Shown piece by piece: positions 1-9,115 of a stretch of 64,000 nt of DNA. Below the pieces are notes generated by a model that saw nothing but the letters and a program-made list of their open reading frames with translations, had not been told where the DNA came from and ran no database searches. Numbering within the stretch: position 1 is the first letter of the stretch; each line of letters begins with the position of its first letter. This DNA is from Bacteroidaceae bacterium (GTDB taxonomy: Bacteria; Bacteroidota; Bacteroidia; Bacteroidales; Bacteroidaceae). The position numbers were made by a program, and so were the translations under genes. Where the stretch lies: positions 1 to 64,000 of the forward strand of contig JAFYYH010000008.1 in the NCBI GenBank assembly GCA_017557635.1. The letters are read 5' to 3'.

Positions 1-136
1 TCAAAGTTTAAATAAATTGACGGTTCGTATTACCCTTGGACATACTCTCAATAAGAGCACGCCCGTCGTACTACTTGTCTGTATGAAATCGTATCAAAGA
101 TCGTCTTGTCGCGCTGTTCCTTTCGGAAAGCGGATG

Positions 137-168
137 CAAAGATATGGCGAGTTTAGATTCTGACCAAA
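137..168 (-). promoter_or_regulatory. Bacteroidetes-type promoter, leftward
   Basis: On the minus strand TATCTTTG (137-144) matches the -7 consensus TAnnTTTG, and TTTG (165-168) lies 20 bp upstream as the -33 element. Transcription would start near 130 and run off the left edge. Confidence 0.65.
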
Positions 169-193
169 TATTTTGAGGACTTTTTTCTAAAAA

Positions 194-218
194 AATCACT
201 ATTCATCGGGAAGTGATT
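194..218. repeat. Inverted repeat between divergent promoters
   Basis: AATCACT (194-200) and AGTGATT (212-218) are 7-bp inverted arms around an 11-bp spacer. They lie about 26 bp upstream of the leftward -33 element. They could be an operator, but this is only inference from position. Confidence 0.25.
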
Positions 219-303
219 CATTTCTACGGACATACAAAACTCCACAATCAGGCTAAACAGCCCAAGGATACATTACACCCTTACACTATTGACAAAGATT
301 GCT

Positions 304-311
304 TATCTTTG
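304..311 (+). promoter_or_regulatory. -7 box of the DUF5686 gene
   Basis: TATCTTTG fits TAnnTTTG. The only TTG upstream (289-291) is 12 bp away, closer than the usual 19-20 bp, so the -33 element is weak or missing. The leader to the GTG start would be about 50 nt. Confidence 0.55.
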
Positions 312-366
312 CACCCGAAAAAAAGGAATAATACGGTGCCTCAGGTGCTGTATATATGAATAAGGT

Positions 367-2940
367 GTGATTAGACTACTGAGAAAAACGCTTTACGTTC
401 TGTTCCTGCTTATGGCGGGAACTGTTGTGTTGTATGCCCAGGGATCAGTGGTCAGAATCAGCGGAAATGTAAAGGACGAGAAGGGAAACATACTGTCTTA
501 TGCAACAATAAGGCTCAAAGACACATCAACCGGATGCATTACCGACTATAACGGAAACTTCTCATTCAATGGCCATGTGGAGGGGCAGACACTGATAGTC
601 TCATGTATGGGATATCAGAACTATGAAATCCCATTATCGGCAAAAACGGTATTCCCTCTTTCCATAACGCTTAAAGAGATATCGTACCAGATTGACGAAG
701 TCGTAATAAAACCCCAAAAGGAAAAATACACGAAGAAGGGTAATCCGGCGGTTGAACTTGCAACTGAGATCATCAATCGCAAAAACGACGACAATCCTTT
801 CAACAACGACTACGTCTCAAGAGACAGATATGAGACATATGTAGTCGCTTTGGACAATTTCACTCAAGAGAAACAGCAGCAGGCTATGTTCCGCAAGTTT
901 CCATTCCTTATGGACTATGTGGACACATCTAAGGTTTCCGGAAAACCGATACTGAATGTTTCTTCACGAGAACTGGCGGCTACGGACTACTATCAGAGAA
1001 GACCATCAAGACAGAAGCAGAAGGTGCACGGAAGGGAATGGATAGGCATTGAGGATTTCCTTCCTGACGAGGAGGTAAGAGCTGCAGTAGAGGCAACTCT
1101 CAGAGATATCGATCTTTTCAACGAAAAGGTTCTCATACTGCGAAATGAGTTTGTCAGCCCATTCGCTGATTATGCAACCACATATTACAGATTCTATCTG
1201 CAAGACACAATATCAGTAGAAGGCGAGCAATGTGTGGATCTGGCTTTCGTGCCCAGAAACGTTCAGTCTTTCGGTTTTACCGGCCACCTTTATATTACTG
1301 TCGATTCCACCCATTTCGTTAAATGGATTCAGATGAACGTACCTTACGATATCAATCTGAACTTTGTGGAATACATGAATGTAGAGCAAAGATTCGCGCG
1401 CGACAGCGAGCACCCGAGGCTTCTTACATACGAAAGCATTACCGCAGAGTTCAAACTGTACGATTTCATAGACGGTATTTACGGAAGGCGTGAAGTTTAT
1501 TATTCAGGGTATAAATTCAACGACGAGGTTGACCGTGAGCCCTTCAGCCATCAGGAACACATAATTGAATCAGCGGATGCCCTGAACAGGGATCAGGAAT
1601 TCTGGGCTCAATACCGTAGCGAAGAGAGCGGATCTGACGGCGGCAAGACTAAAGATGTCAAAGAGATGATCGCCAAGTTGCGTACAATTCCCATCTACTA
1701 TTGGACTGAACAGTTCGTTAACCTGTTGTTCTCAGGATACATCCCCATCAAGGAGGAGAACACTCCTTTATATATAGGTCCGGTAAATACTACGATAAGT
1801 TACAATGGAATGGAGAAAATCAGGCTCAAGTTCGGCGGAATGACGACCGCTTACCTGAATCCTCACCTATTTGGCACCGCGCACCTTATTTACGGAGTTG
1901 ACGATAAGAAAATCAAGTATTCAGGCAGACTGGAATATTCATTCAAACCTAAGAAAGAGCAATGGAATGAGTTCCCCATACACTCTTTGAGACTTCAGCA
2001 TGATTATGACATCTACCAGTACGGTCAACAGTACTTGTATACGAACAAGGACAATTTCCTGCTGTCACTCAAGCGTTTGCCGGATGACCTGATTGGCTAC
2101 GTCAGAAACACGGAACTGACATACACACTTGAACGTCACAGCGGCTTCACGTTTACAGGCATTGTCCGCAACAGGATAAATGAGGCCACCAAATTCATTC
2201 CCATGGAAAAGACCGATGGCAGCGGTTCTGTTGATAATATCATGCAGACAGAATTGGAAGTAGGTCTGAGATATGCTCCGGGAGAAAAGTTTGTACAGCA
2301 CAAATGGAACAGGAAAAGCAAAACGCCGGAACTCCCGGTATTTACCCTGAACCACTCTATCGCACAAGCCGGTGTATTGGGAAGCGATTACTCAATCCAG
2401 CACACGGAATTCTCATACCGCCAGCGTCTGATGGCAGCACCTGTCGGTTACTTTGACGTTATGCTCCGTGCCGGAAAGATCTGGGGACAAGCCCCCTATC
2501 CTCTTTTGATTATCCCAAACGCCAACTTGTCGTATACGTACCGCAAAGAGACTTTCGAGACTATGACTCCCATGGAGTTTGTTCTTGACCAGCATCTGAC
2601 ATGGGATGTGGTATACTATATGAACGGACTGATTTTCAACCGCACTCCCCTTATCAAGAATCTTAAGTTGAGAGAGGTGCTCTATTGCCGCGGCACATGG
2701 GGTTCACTCAGCGACCGCAACAATCCCGCAATAGACACAAGCGGCAAGATTTTCTCATATCCCACAGGCCGCAGTCAGGCTACCGGCACAGTGATGAAGG
2801 AGCCGTTCGTTGAGATTGGCGCAGGTGTTGAGAACATTTTCAAGATCATGTCAATCAACTGGTTCAAGAGAATGACATATAAAAATAGCCCCGATGTTGA
2901 CCAATGGGGCTTGAGAATTGCAGTTCACCTGCAGTATTAA
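367..2940 (+). CDS. DUF5686 outer-membrane protein with carboxypeptidase-like regulatory domain
   Basis: An 857-residue exported protein. A signal peptide (about residues 1-24, cleaved after ...LYAQ) is followed by a carboxypeptidase-D regulatory-like beta-sandwich (about 27-110, with GNVKDEKGN, ITDYNGNFSF and SCMGYQNYEI). The rest matches the DUF5686 layout, with a C-terminal half rich in alternating aromatic strands that ends in LQY, as expected of an outer-membrane beta-barrel. The start is GTG at 367: an in-frame TAA at 361 excludes anything upstream, and the next Met lies inside the signal peptide. The gene stands alone and converges with the small gene downstream of rpoD, with 10 bp between their stops. 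The molecular function of DUF5686 is not known to me. Confidence 0.85.
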   Translation: MIRLLRKTLYVLFLLMAGTVVLYAQGSVVRISGNVKDEKGNILSYATIRLKDTSTGCITDYNGNFSFNGHVEGQTLIVSCMGYQNYEIPLSAKTVFPLSITLKEISYQIDEVVIKPQKEKYTKKGNPAVELATEIINRKNDDNPFNNDYVSRDRYETYVVALDNFTQEKQQQAMFRKFPFLMDYVDTSKVSGKPILNVSSRELAATDYYQRRPSRQKQKVHGREWIGIEDFLPDEEVRAAVEATLRDIDLFNEKVLILRNEFVSPFADYATTYYRFYLQDTISVEGEQCVDLAFVPRNVQSFGFTGHLYITVDSTHFVKWIQMNVPYDINLNFVEYMNVEQRFARDSEHPRLLTYESITAEFKLYDFIDGIYGRREVYYSGYKFNDEVDREPFSHQEHIIESADALNRDQEFWAQYRSEESGSDGGKTKDVKEMIAKLRTIPIYYWTEQFVNLLFSGYIPIKEENTPLYIGPVNTTISYNGMEKIRLKFGGMTTAYLNPHLFGTAHLIYGVDDKKIKYSGRLEYSFKPKKEQWNEFPIHSLRLQHDYDIYQYGQQYLYTNKDNFLLSLKRLPDDLIGYVRNTELTYTLERHSGFTFTGIVRNRINEATKFIPMEKTDGSGSVDNIMQTELEVGLRYAPGEKFVQHKWNRKSKTPELPVFTLNHSIAQAGVLGSDYSIQHTEFSYRQRLMAAPVGYFDVMLRAGKIWGQAPYPLLIIPNANLSYTYRKETFETMTPMEFVLDQHLTWDVVYYMNGLIFNRTPLIKNLKLREVLYCRGTWGSLSDRNNPAIDTSGKIFSYPTGRSQATGTVMKEPFVEIGAGVENIFKIMSINWFKRMTYKNSPDVDQWGLRIAVHLQY

Positions 2941-2950
2941 GTTTCAGTAT

Positions 2951-3457
2951 TTACGGTTCAGGTTCGGGTTCCGGTTTGCTGAACTTGAATTCCGATATCT
3001 CATTAAGCTTGAAACCGTTCTTCTTTTTGTTTCTCTTAATGAGGCGTGCCCTTTTCTTGATCAGTTTCTTTTCTTTCTCAGCAAAGTTCAGAGAAGTCAT
3101 ATAAGATCCTTCAACGTCCTTACCGACAATATAATCAGTAAACTGTTTCTCAAACACAAGACGGTCCTTGATGAACCATTTGTTATTTACGGTTACCCCT
3201 TCCACAAACTGAATATCGGTAACAAAAAGGGCGGAATCAAGCAACGAAAATGACGATGCATACATGTAGACGTCTACCTGACGTGCATTCTTGTCCTGGT
3301 TCTGATTACGCATCTTTGCAAGGTCCTTGCGACTCATTTCCAGTCCCTCACCCTTGTTGAGAGTAGGATCCTGTGTCTTACCAGATCTCTGTGCTGAAAC
3401 GGACAACGTGAAAAGGAGAAACGCTGCCGCCAAAACCGGTTTTAATACCGTTCTCAT
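2951..3457 (-). CDS. Small exported basic protein downstream of rpoD
   Basis: 168 residues, family not recognised. It begins with a clear signal peptide (MRTVLKP...SVSAQ, about 1-23). A mid-section has the look of a small beta-rich domain, followed by a very basic stretch (KEKKLIKKRARLIKRNKKK) and a C-terminal (PE)n tail. I chose the Met at 3457 because the signal peptide begins there. The start lies one base after the rpoD stop codon, so the two are almost certainly cotranscribed. A longer reading frame exists upstream but overlaps the end of rpoD. Confidence 0.7.
   Translation of the reverse strand: MRTVLKPVLAAAFLLFTLSVSAQRSGKTQDPTLNKGEGLEMSRKDLAKMRNQNQDKNARQVDVYMYASSFSLLDSALFVTDIQFVEGVTVNNKWFIKDRLVFEKQFTDYIVGKDVEGSYMTSLNFAEKEKKLIKKRARLIKRNKKKNGFKLNEISEFKFSKPEPEPEP
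2955..2978. repeat. Hexanucleotide tandem repeat coding a PE tail
   Basis: Four imperfect GGTTCN/GGTTTG hexamers (2955-2978) encode the alternating Pro-Glu C-terminus of the small gene at 2951-3457. Copy-number slippage would add or remove Pro-Glu pairs without changing the frame. Confidence 0.6.
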
Positions 3458-3458
3458 A

Positions 3459-4319
3459 TCAACCAAGGTATGATTTGAGCAGTTTACTACGTGAATTCTG
3501 ACGCAGACGACGGATTGCCTTTTCTTTGATCTGACGGACGCGCTCACGGGTAAGACCGAATTTATCACCGATCTCCTCAAGAGTCATCTCACGGCAGCCG
3601 ATTCCGAAGAACATGCGGATGATATCCTTCTCACGGTCTGTGAGAGTTGAGAGGGCGCGATCAATCTCCTTGGAAAGAGACTCGTTGACGAGAGTCTTAT
3701 CGGCCATAGGAGAATCATCATTGACAAGCACGTCAAGAAGGCTGTTGTCCTCACCGTCTACGAACGGAGCATCAACAGAGATGTGACGGCCTGAAACCTT
3801 AAGGGTATCAGCAATCTTATCAACGGGGATATCGAGTACCTCGGCCAGTTCCTCGGGTGAAGGACGACGCTCGTTGTCCTGCTCGAACTTGGAAAGAGCC
3901 TTGCTTATCTTATTGAGTGAACCCACCTGGTTGAGGGGCAGACGAACGATACGAGCCTGCTCAGCCAAAGCCTGAAGAATAGACTGACGGATCCACCAAA
4001 CAGCGTAACTGATGAATTTGAATCCACGGGTCTCATCAAACTTCTCGGCGGCCTTGATAAGTCCGAGGTTACCCTCATTGATAAGGTCCGGAAGGCTGAG
4101 TCCCTGGTTCTGATACTGTTTAGAGACGGACACAACGAAACGCAGATTGGCGCGTGTAAGCTTTTCAAGAGCGGCGCGGTCACCCTTGCGGATACGCTGT
4201 GCAAGTTCGACCTCCTCCTCGACCGTGATCAGTTCCTCACGACCTATTTCCTGCAGATATTTGTCAAGTGATGCGCTTTCACGGTTGGTTATACTCTTTG
4301 TGATCTTAAGTTGCCTCAT
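3459..4319 (-). CDS. rpoD: Primary RNA polymerase sigma factor (RpoD/SigA type)
   Basis: 286 residues, the short Bacteroidetes form of the housekeeping sigma-70 factor. It has a region 1.2 stub ([10 protein letters not shown]), regions 2.1-2.4 ([49 protein letters not shown]), region 3, and region 4 with [23 protein letters not shown]. The acidic N-terminal region 1.1 and the non-conserved insert of the E. coli protein are absent, which is normal in this phylum. It directs polymerase to the TTTG / TAnnTTTG promoters seen throughout this window. It is leftward, with a -7 box at 4390-4397, and is followed one base later by a small exported-protein gene. Confidence 0.97.
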   Translation of the reverse strand: MRQLKITKSITNRESASLDKYLQEIGREELITVEEEVELAQRIRKGDRAALEKLTRANLRFVVSVSKQYQNQGLSLPDLINEGNLGLIKAAEKFDETRGFKFISYAVWWIRQSILQALAEQARIVRLPLNQVGSLNKISKALSKFEQDNERRPSPEELAEVLDIPVDKIADTLKVSGRHISVDAPFVDGEDNSLLDVLVNDDSPMADKTLVNESLSKEIDRALSTLTDREKDIIRMFFGIGCREMTLEEIGDKFGLTRERVRQIKEKAIRRLRQNSRSKLLKSYLG

Positions 4320-4389
4320 TGTCAGTATATAACTTTATTGTTCTATTGAATTAAAATCGCCTATTATTCTTAAATAAGCGAATTGGGTG

Positions 4390-4397
4390 CAAATTTA
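4390..4397 (-). promoter_or_regulatory. -7 box of rpoD
   Basis: On the minus strand TAAATTTG fits TAnnTTTG. Transcription would begin near 4383 and give a leader of about 64 nt. No clear TTTG lies at the expected -33 distance. Confidence 0.5.
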
Positions 4398-4438
4398 CTA
4401 TTTATTTTAGAGAAAGCTGCCATTTTTACACACAAAAA

Positions 4439-4464
4439 ATTGAAGCGGAAAAATCCACTTCAAT
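4439..4464 (-). terminator. Intrinsic terminator of the HtrA gene
   Basis: Minus-strand hairpin with 11-bp arms (ATTGAAGTGGA / TCCGCTTCAAT, one G-T wobble) around a short T loop, followed by a T run. It lies 24 bp beyond the stop of the HtrA gene. Confidence 0.75.
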
Positions 4465-4487
4465 TTTTTGTAGGAAGGCGGTATGTT

Positions 4488-5984
4488 TTATTCCTCAGAG
4501 AGGTTCACTGCATAGTTTGCCCTACGGCCTGAAGGATATACGCCGGTAATGAAGAGAACCTGATCGGGAGAATCGGCAGCCTCCTTGTAAGCCTGCTCGA
4601 TATCATCAATTGACCTGATCTGCTTGTTGTTGATCTTGAGGATGATATATCCCTTCTGTATACCCTCGTCCTTCATAAGTCCGTTCTTGACGTTGCTTAC
4701 CTGCATTCCGTAGCCGATATTCAGCTGACGGCGGGTCTGCTCGGGAACCTCCTGGAACACGGCGCCAAGTACCTCCATATCGGCCTGCTTTACGATTTCC
4801 GTATTACCGCGTGAGTTCTTGAGTTCAACCTCAATCTTTTTCTCCTTCTTGTTGCGGAGCAGAGTTACGGTTACCTTATCACCCGGACGGTACTGAACAA
4901 CGGTCTCCTGAAGTTCTGTCATGGTCTTGACCTTCTTGCCGTCAATTGCGGTGATTACATCACCCTCCTCTATGCCGGCTGCAAGAGCGCCGCCGCCATC
5001 GGTCAGTTCAACGATATAGACACCGTCGATGGAACCGAAGTCCTTGTTCTTGTTCTCTTCAAGCTGGAGCATTGATGAGAGATCCTTACCGATGATACCG
5101 AGGATTGCGCGCTGTACTGAGCCGTACTCCTTGAGGTCTGCAACAACTTTCTTTACGATAGTGGTAGGAATGGCAAAACCATAACCTGCATATGTACCTG
5201 TGGGTGATTCCAGAGCAGCATTGATACCAACAAGTTCACCACGTACGTTTACCAGGGCACCGCCACTGTTTCCCATGTTGATGGCAGCATCGGTCTGGAT
5301 GAAAGCCTCGATGCTTCCCTCTGCGTCATAGATGCCGATTCGACGTGACTTGGCACTTACGACACCGGCTGTTACGCTTGATGTCAGATTGAACGGGTTA
5401 CCTACTGCAAGAACCCACTCACCGAGTTTGAGGTCATCGGAATTACCCATGGGAACCACGGGGAACTCATCACCTTCTATCTTAAGAAGAGCCAGGTCTG
5501 AGTTGACATCGGCACCTACCAGAGTGGCTTCAAAGACACGGTTGTCATTCAGTGTAACCTGAATCTCATCGGCCTTCTCAATCACGTGGTTGTTGGTTAC
5601 GATGTAACCGTCAGAGGTAAGGATGACGCCAGAACCGTAACCAACCTGCGGCTGGGTCTGATACTGACGCTGACGGGGACGTGCACCGAACATATAGTCA
5701 AAGATGTCAGGTATCTCCTGATATGTCTGGGTGCGGCTCCTTACGGTTGACTTGATATGGACTACGCCATGTACGGTCTTTTCGGCAGCCTCGGTCAGGT
5801 CAACCGGCTGCATCTTGCCTGCTGTAGGCATGGAAGCCTGAGACAAGGTCGTATAGGGAGCGTTGTCTGAAGGTACGTATACTGTATTCTTCCTGTTAAC
5901 CAGATTTGTGGTTATAACTGATGCCAGAACGCAGCAGCATATAAGCGTAAGCGAAAATGCTACGATGTTAGTTGCTTTTTTCAT
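4488..5984 (-). CDS. degQ: Periplasmic serine protease DegQ/HtrA (Do family)
   Basis: 498 residues. An N-terminal membrane/signal segment (about 5-30) precedes a trypsin-like domain with the catalytic triad His133 (TNNHVIE), Asp163 (NSDLALLKI) and Ser240 (GNSGGALVN). Two PDZ domains follow (about 290-385 and 400-495; the first contains DGVYIVELTDGGGA). It degrades or refolds misfolded envelope proteins. The Met at 5984 was chosen because the signal segment begins there and AAGGAG lies just upstream (about 5993-5998), one of the few good Shine-Dalgarno sites in the window. The gene is monocistronic, with its own -7 box at 6040-6047 and a terminator at 4439-4464. Confidence 0.95.
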   Translation of the reverse strand: MKKATNIVAFSLTLICCCVLASVITTNLVNRKNTVYVPSDNAPYTTLSQASMPTAGKMQPVDLTEAAEKTVHGVVHIKSTVRSRTQTYQEIPDIFDYMFGARPRQRQYQTQPQVGYGSGVILTSDGYIVTNNHVIEKADEIQVTLNDNRVFEATLVGADVNSDLALLKIEGDEFPVVPMGNSDDLKLGEWVLAVGNPFNLTSSVTAGVVSAKSRRIGIYDAEGSIEAFIQTDAAINMGNSGGALVNVRGELVGINAALESPTGTYAGYGFAIPTTIVKKVVADLKEYGSVQRAILGIIGKDLSSMLQLEENKNKDFGSIDGVYIVELTDGGGALAAGIEEGDVITAIDGKKVKTMTELQETVVQYRPGDKVTVTLLRNKKEKKIEVELKNSRGNTEIVKQADMEVLGAVFQEVPEQTRRQLNIGYGMQVSNVKNGLMKDEGIQKGYIILKINNKQIRSIDDIEQAYKEAADSPDQVLFITGVYPSGRRANYAVNLSEE

Positions 5985-6039
5985 AGTTAATTCTCCTTTT
6001 TTGGTTAATTGATCGGTTTGTTTTAACACTTTCTTTTGT

Positions 6040-6047
6040 CAAATATA
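6040..6047 (-). promoter_or_regulatory. -7 box of degQ
   Basis: Minus-strand TATATTTG matches TAnnTTTG. The leader to the start at 5984 is about 49 nt. A TTG at 6062-6064 is at 14 bp, shorter than usual. Confidence 0.5.
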
Positions 6048-6138
6048 TACAACTTCCGGGCCAATGTTACACCTTCAGGCAAATATTTGCCAATAATTAA
6101 CCATATAGGCTCCAATTTAACACAAAAAGGCCGATAAA

Positions 6139-6175
6139 AAAAACGGGCAGAGCACATGTCACCCTACCCGTTTTT
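6139..6175 (-). terminator. Terminator after the M16 peptidase gene
   Basis: AAAAACGGG(T/C)A-type arms (6139-6149 and 6165-6175) form an 11-bp stem. It is followed on the minus strand by a T run, 17 bp after the M16 stop codon. Confidence 0.8.
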
Positions 6176-6191
6176 CGATCAGTTTAAGTTA

Positions 6192-9092
6192 TTACTTATA
6201 GCCGAACAGCTCGTCAAGAGATATCTGCTGAACGGTTCCGAGAGACTTGAGGTAATTCATATCCAGGTCACTGGCATCACCGAGGAGACCATAGATATAG
6301 GTACGACCCTTAATCCACTTCTGCTGACATGAAACCAGATCCTTCATTGTCAAGCCTGCCAGATTGTCATAAACCTTCTTGGCAAGAGGCTCGGTGAGTC
6401 CGAGTTCCTGAGCATTGAGGTAGCTGTTCAGAACGCTCATTCCTGTGGTGCGGCTGGTGCGGAGAACTGACTCAAGGCCGGTCTTGGCAATCTCAAATGA
6501 CTTGTCAGACTGAGGCATGTCATTAATAATCAGGTCAAATGCCTCAACTGCAGCCTTCAGTTTGTCATTCTGTGAGCCGATACGTGCGTAGAAGCAGTAT
6601 GTGTCATCAAGATATGAAGGTGATGACAGGTAAGCTCCGGCACTATATGCAAGTGCTCTGGCCTCACGCATCTCCTGGAAGACGATGGTATTCATACCGC
6701 CGCCGAAATACTCGTTGAAGAGTTCGATTGCGGGAACATCGTCCATTGAGAAGGTCTCGCCACGGTCTGAGTACTGGATGTAGTTGAACTGGCGTGAATC
6801 ATAAGGAGCGATGATAACCTTTGACTGGTCTATGATCTGCTTCTTGGTGTACTTCTTAACCAGTTTCTCGGGGTTATCGGAACACTTGTGATGCTCAGCG
6901 ATTACTTTCTTGGCCTGAGACTCATCCTGAGGACCATAATAGAGGATTGTATGCTCCTTGTTCAGAATGCTCTTGACCAGTCCGAGTAACTGCTCTGAAG
7001 TGAGCGCCATTACCTGATCATCGGACAATGTTATTGACTTGACATATTCAGGACCGTAGATGATATAACGGTTCAGGGCGCTTGAACAGTTGTTCTGGTT
7101 TGCCTTTGACATCTGACGTGCCATGAGTTCATCCTGCTTGAGGTTCTCCAGAATTGCCTCATCGGGAACTGCGTTCAGCATAAGATCCTCGGCAATGTCC
7201 AGCATCTGTCCGAGATTCTCAGCCAGACCGTTGACATTTATGGTCATGGTGTTGTCATTGACGACGAAGCTGTGATTTCCGGCGATGGTATACTCCTCAA
7301 GTGCCAACTCCTCGGCGCTACGGGTGGGAGTGCCCAGATATGAGAGGTAGTCAAAAGCGAAGGTCAGAGCAGGATCAGTGCTGTTACCGATATCGAAACG
7401 TAAAGTAGTCATAACGATATCGTTATTCTCATTCTTCTTGTAAAGCATCTCTATGCCCTTCTTGAACTCAGTCTTGGAGAGATCCTTCTCATAATCCACA
7501 AATACGGGTTCGATGGGAGCGACCTCAGTCTGAGCTATCTCTGTCAGGAAGGCACTCTGCTTGTCACGGTTGGTGGCAATAGGCGTAATGGCCGGAGCGA
7601 TGATCTTATTGTTCTTGGGGTTGACGCCCTGATGCTTGTATACCACTACGTATGAGTTGTCTGCGAGATACTTATTGGCCCACTCTACCACATCAGCCTT
7701 GGTAACCTTCTCAAGACGGTCCAGCTCGTGAACCTCATCGGCCCAGTCTGAACGCTTGATGAATGAGTTGACCATCATCATGGCGCGGCTGCTGTTGGAT
7801 TCCAGCTGACGCATCTGACGTAGTTTGATGTTGGCGATGGCTGCCTTGATCAGAGACTCGTCAAAATCACCGGCGCGGAGTTTTGCCACCTCGTCCAGGA
7901 CCAGAGACCTTACCTCATCCATCGACTGACCATCCTTGGGGTAGCCCTGGATCAGGAAATCGCAATAATCCATACGGTCGTAAAGCTGAGATCCGGCATA
8001 AAGCACCTTCTGCTGCTGGTTGAGGTCAAGGTCAATCAGACCGGCCTTACCGTTGTACAGGATAGATGAAACGATACCTGCTATCTCAGACTCCTTGTCC
8101 TTGACACCGGGACAGCGCCAGCCGAACAGGAGGAAATCAGCCTCATTGCCGTATACATGTTTCTCAACGGCCGATGTCAGCTTCTCCTCGGGCTCATACT
8201 TGAACTCGGGAATGGCAGGATTGGGCTCCCATGTTCCGAAGTACTTCTCAATGATGGCCACGAACTCATCGGGATCAAAATCGCCGGATACGCAGATTGC
8301 GATATTGTTAGGCACGTACATGGTTGACTTCTGCTTCTTGATAGCAGTGATTGAGGGGTTCTTAAGATGCTCCTGTGTGCCGATTACCTGCTGGAGTCCG
8401 TAGGGGTGATTCTTGTAAAGAACGGAATCCATAGCATAGATGGAGTTCTCGGCATCCTCATTCAGGTACATGTTGTACTCCTCATAAACGGCCTCAAGTT
8501 CAGTGTGGAATCCGCGGATAACGAGATTGCGGAAACGGTCAGCCTGGATCCTGGCCCAGTTGTCTATCTGGTTTGAAGGGATATTCTCCTGATATACTGT
8601 CTGATCCTCTGAAGTAAAGGCGTTTGTACCCTGTGAGCCGATCATGGACATGAGTTTGTCATACTCATTGGGGATGGCTATCTCAGAAGCGGCATAGCTC
8701 AGGCTGTCAATAATATGATAGATTGCCAGGCGCTCCTGGGGATCAGTCTTGGTACGGTAGATGTTGAACTGCTCCTCAATCTGGTCAAGCAGAACCTTCT
8801 CGGCAGCATAATCAGTTGTGCCGAAGTTCTCTGAACCCTTGAACATGATATGCTCCAGATAGTGTGCAAGACCGGTATTGTCGGAAGGATCGTTCTTACC
8901 TCCGTTACGGACTGCGATGTAAGTCTGAAGTCTGGGCTGTTCCTTGTTTACGGACATGTAAACCTTAAGTCCGTTGTCAAGAGTGTAGATCTTAACCTTC
9001 ATGGGGTCACCCTTGACTGTCTCATACTTGGAACAGGATGCAACACCGAGCAGCATCAGCGCTGCTACAGCAAACAATGATAGTTTTTTCAT
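6192..9092 (-). CDS. M16-family zinc metallopeptidase lipoprotein
   Basis: 966 residues, a fused two-unit insulinase/pitrilysin-type peptidase. It has a lipoprotein signal (lipobox GVASC, Cys20), placing it in the periplasm or outer membrane. The N-terminal unit carries the zinc motif HxxEH (His77, Glu80, His81 in HYLEH) in the usual setting GLAHYLEHIMFKGS. The second unit (about 500-966) keeps the fold but no HxxEH, as is normal for tandem M16 proteins. The R/Y pair of M16 active sites is represented near MREARALAYSAG. It lies 23 bp downstream of the C1 peptidase gene and was probably cotranscribed with it as a peptide-degrading pair. Confidence 0.92.
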   Translation of the reverse strand: MKKLSLFAVAALMLLGVASCSKYETVKGDPMKVKIYTLDNGLKVYMSVNKEQPRLQTYIAVRNGGKNDPSDNTGLAHYLEHIMFKGSENFGTTDYAAEKVLLDQIEEQFNIYRTKTDPQERLAIYHIIDSLSYAASEIAIPNEYDKLMSMIGSQGTNAFTSEDQTVYQENIPSNQIDNWARIQADRFRNLVIRGFHTELEAVYEEYNMYLNEDAENSIYAMDSVLYKNHPYGLQQVIGTQEHLKNPSITAIKKQKSTMYVPNNIAICVSGDFDPDEFVAIIEKYFGTWEPNPAIPEFKYEPEEKLTSAVEKHVYGNEADFLLFGWRCPGVKDKESEIAGIVSSILYNGKAGLIDLDLNQQQKVLYAGSQLYDRMDYCDFLIQGYPKDGQSMDEVRSLVLDEVAKLRAGDFDESLIKAAIANIKLRQMRQLESNSSRAMMMVNSFIKRSDWADEVHELDRLEKVTKADVVEWANKYLADNSYVVVYKHQGVNPKNNKIIAPAITPIATNRDKQSAFLTEIAQTEVAPIEPVFVDYEKDLSKTEFKKGIEMLYKKNENNDIVMTTLRFDIGNSTDPALTFAFDYLSYLGTPTRSAEELALEEYTIAGNHSFVVNDNTMTINVNGLAENLGQMLDIAEDLMLNAVPDEAILENLKQDELMARQMSKANQNNCSSALNRYIIYGPEYVKSITLSDDQVMALTSEQLLGLVKSILNKEHTILYYGPQDESQAKKVIAEHHKCSDNPEKLVKKYTKKQIIDQSKVIIAPYDSRQFNYIQYSDRGETFSMDDVPAIELFNEYFGGGMNTIVFQEMREARALAYSAGAYLSSPSYLDDTYCFYARIGSQNDKLKAAVEAFDLIINDMPQSDKSFEIAKTGLESVLRTSRTTGMSVLNSYLNAQELGLTEPLAKKVYDNLAGLTMKDLVSCQQKWIKGRTYIYGLLGDASDLDMNYLKSLGTVQQISLDELFGYK

Positions 9093-9115
9093 TTTAAGTA
9101 TGTAAATAAAATCGA

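Larger units (their letters stand above)
1..366. other. Left-edge intergenic region with divergent promoters
   Basis: I see no protein gene here. Reading leftward from the minus-strand promoter near 137-168, a transcript would leave the window after about 130 nt. The few ATG codons in that stretch are followed quickly by stops, so it is probably the 5' leader of a gene lying beyond the left edge, although a small RNA cannot be excluded. Reading rightward, bases 220-366 carry the promoter and leader of the DUF5686 gene. A four-codon ATG frame at 356-370 ends at a TGA that overlaps the GTG start of that gene. Confidence 0.6.
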
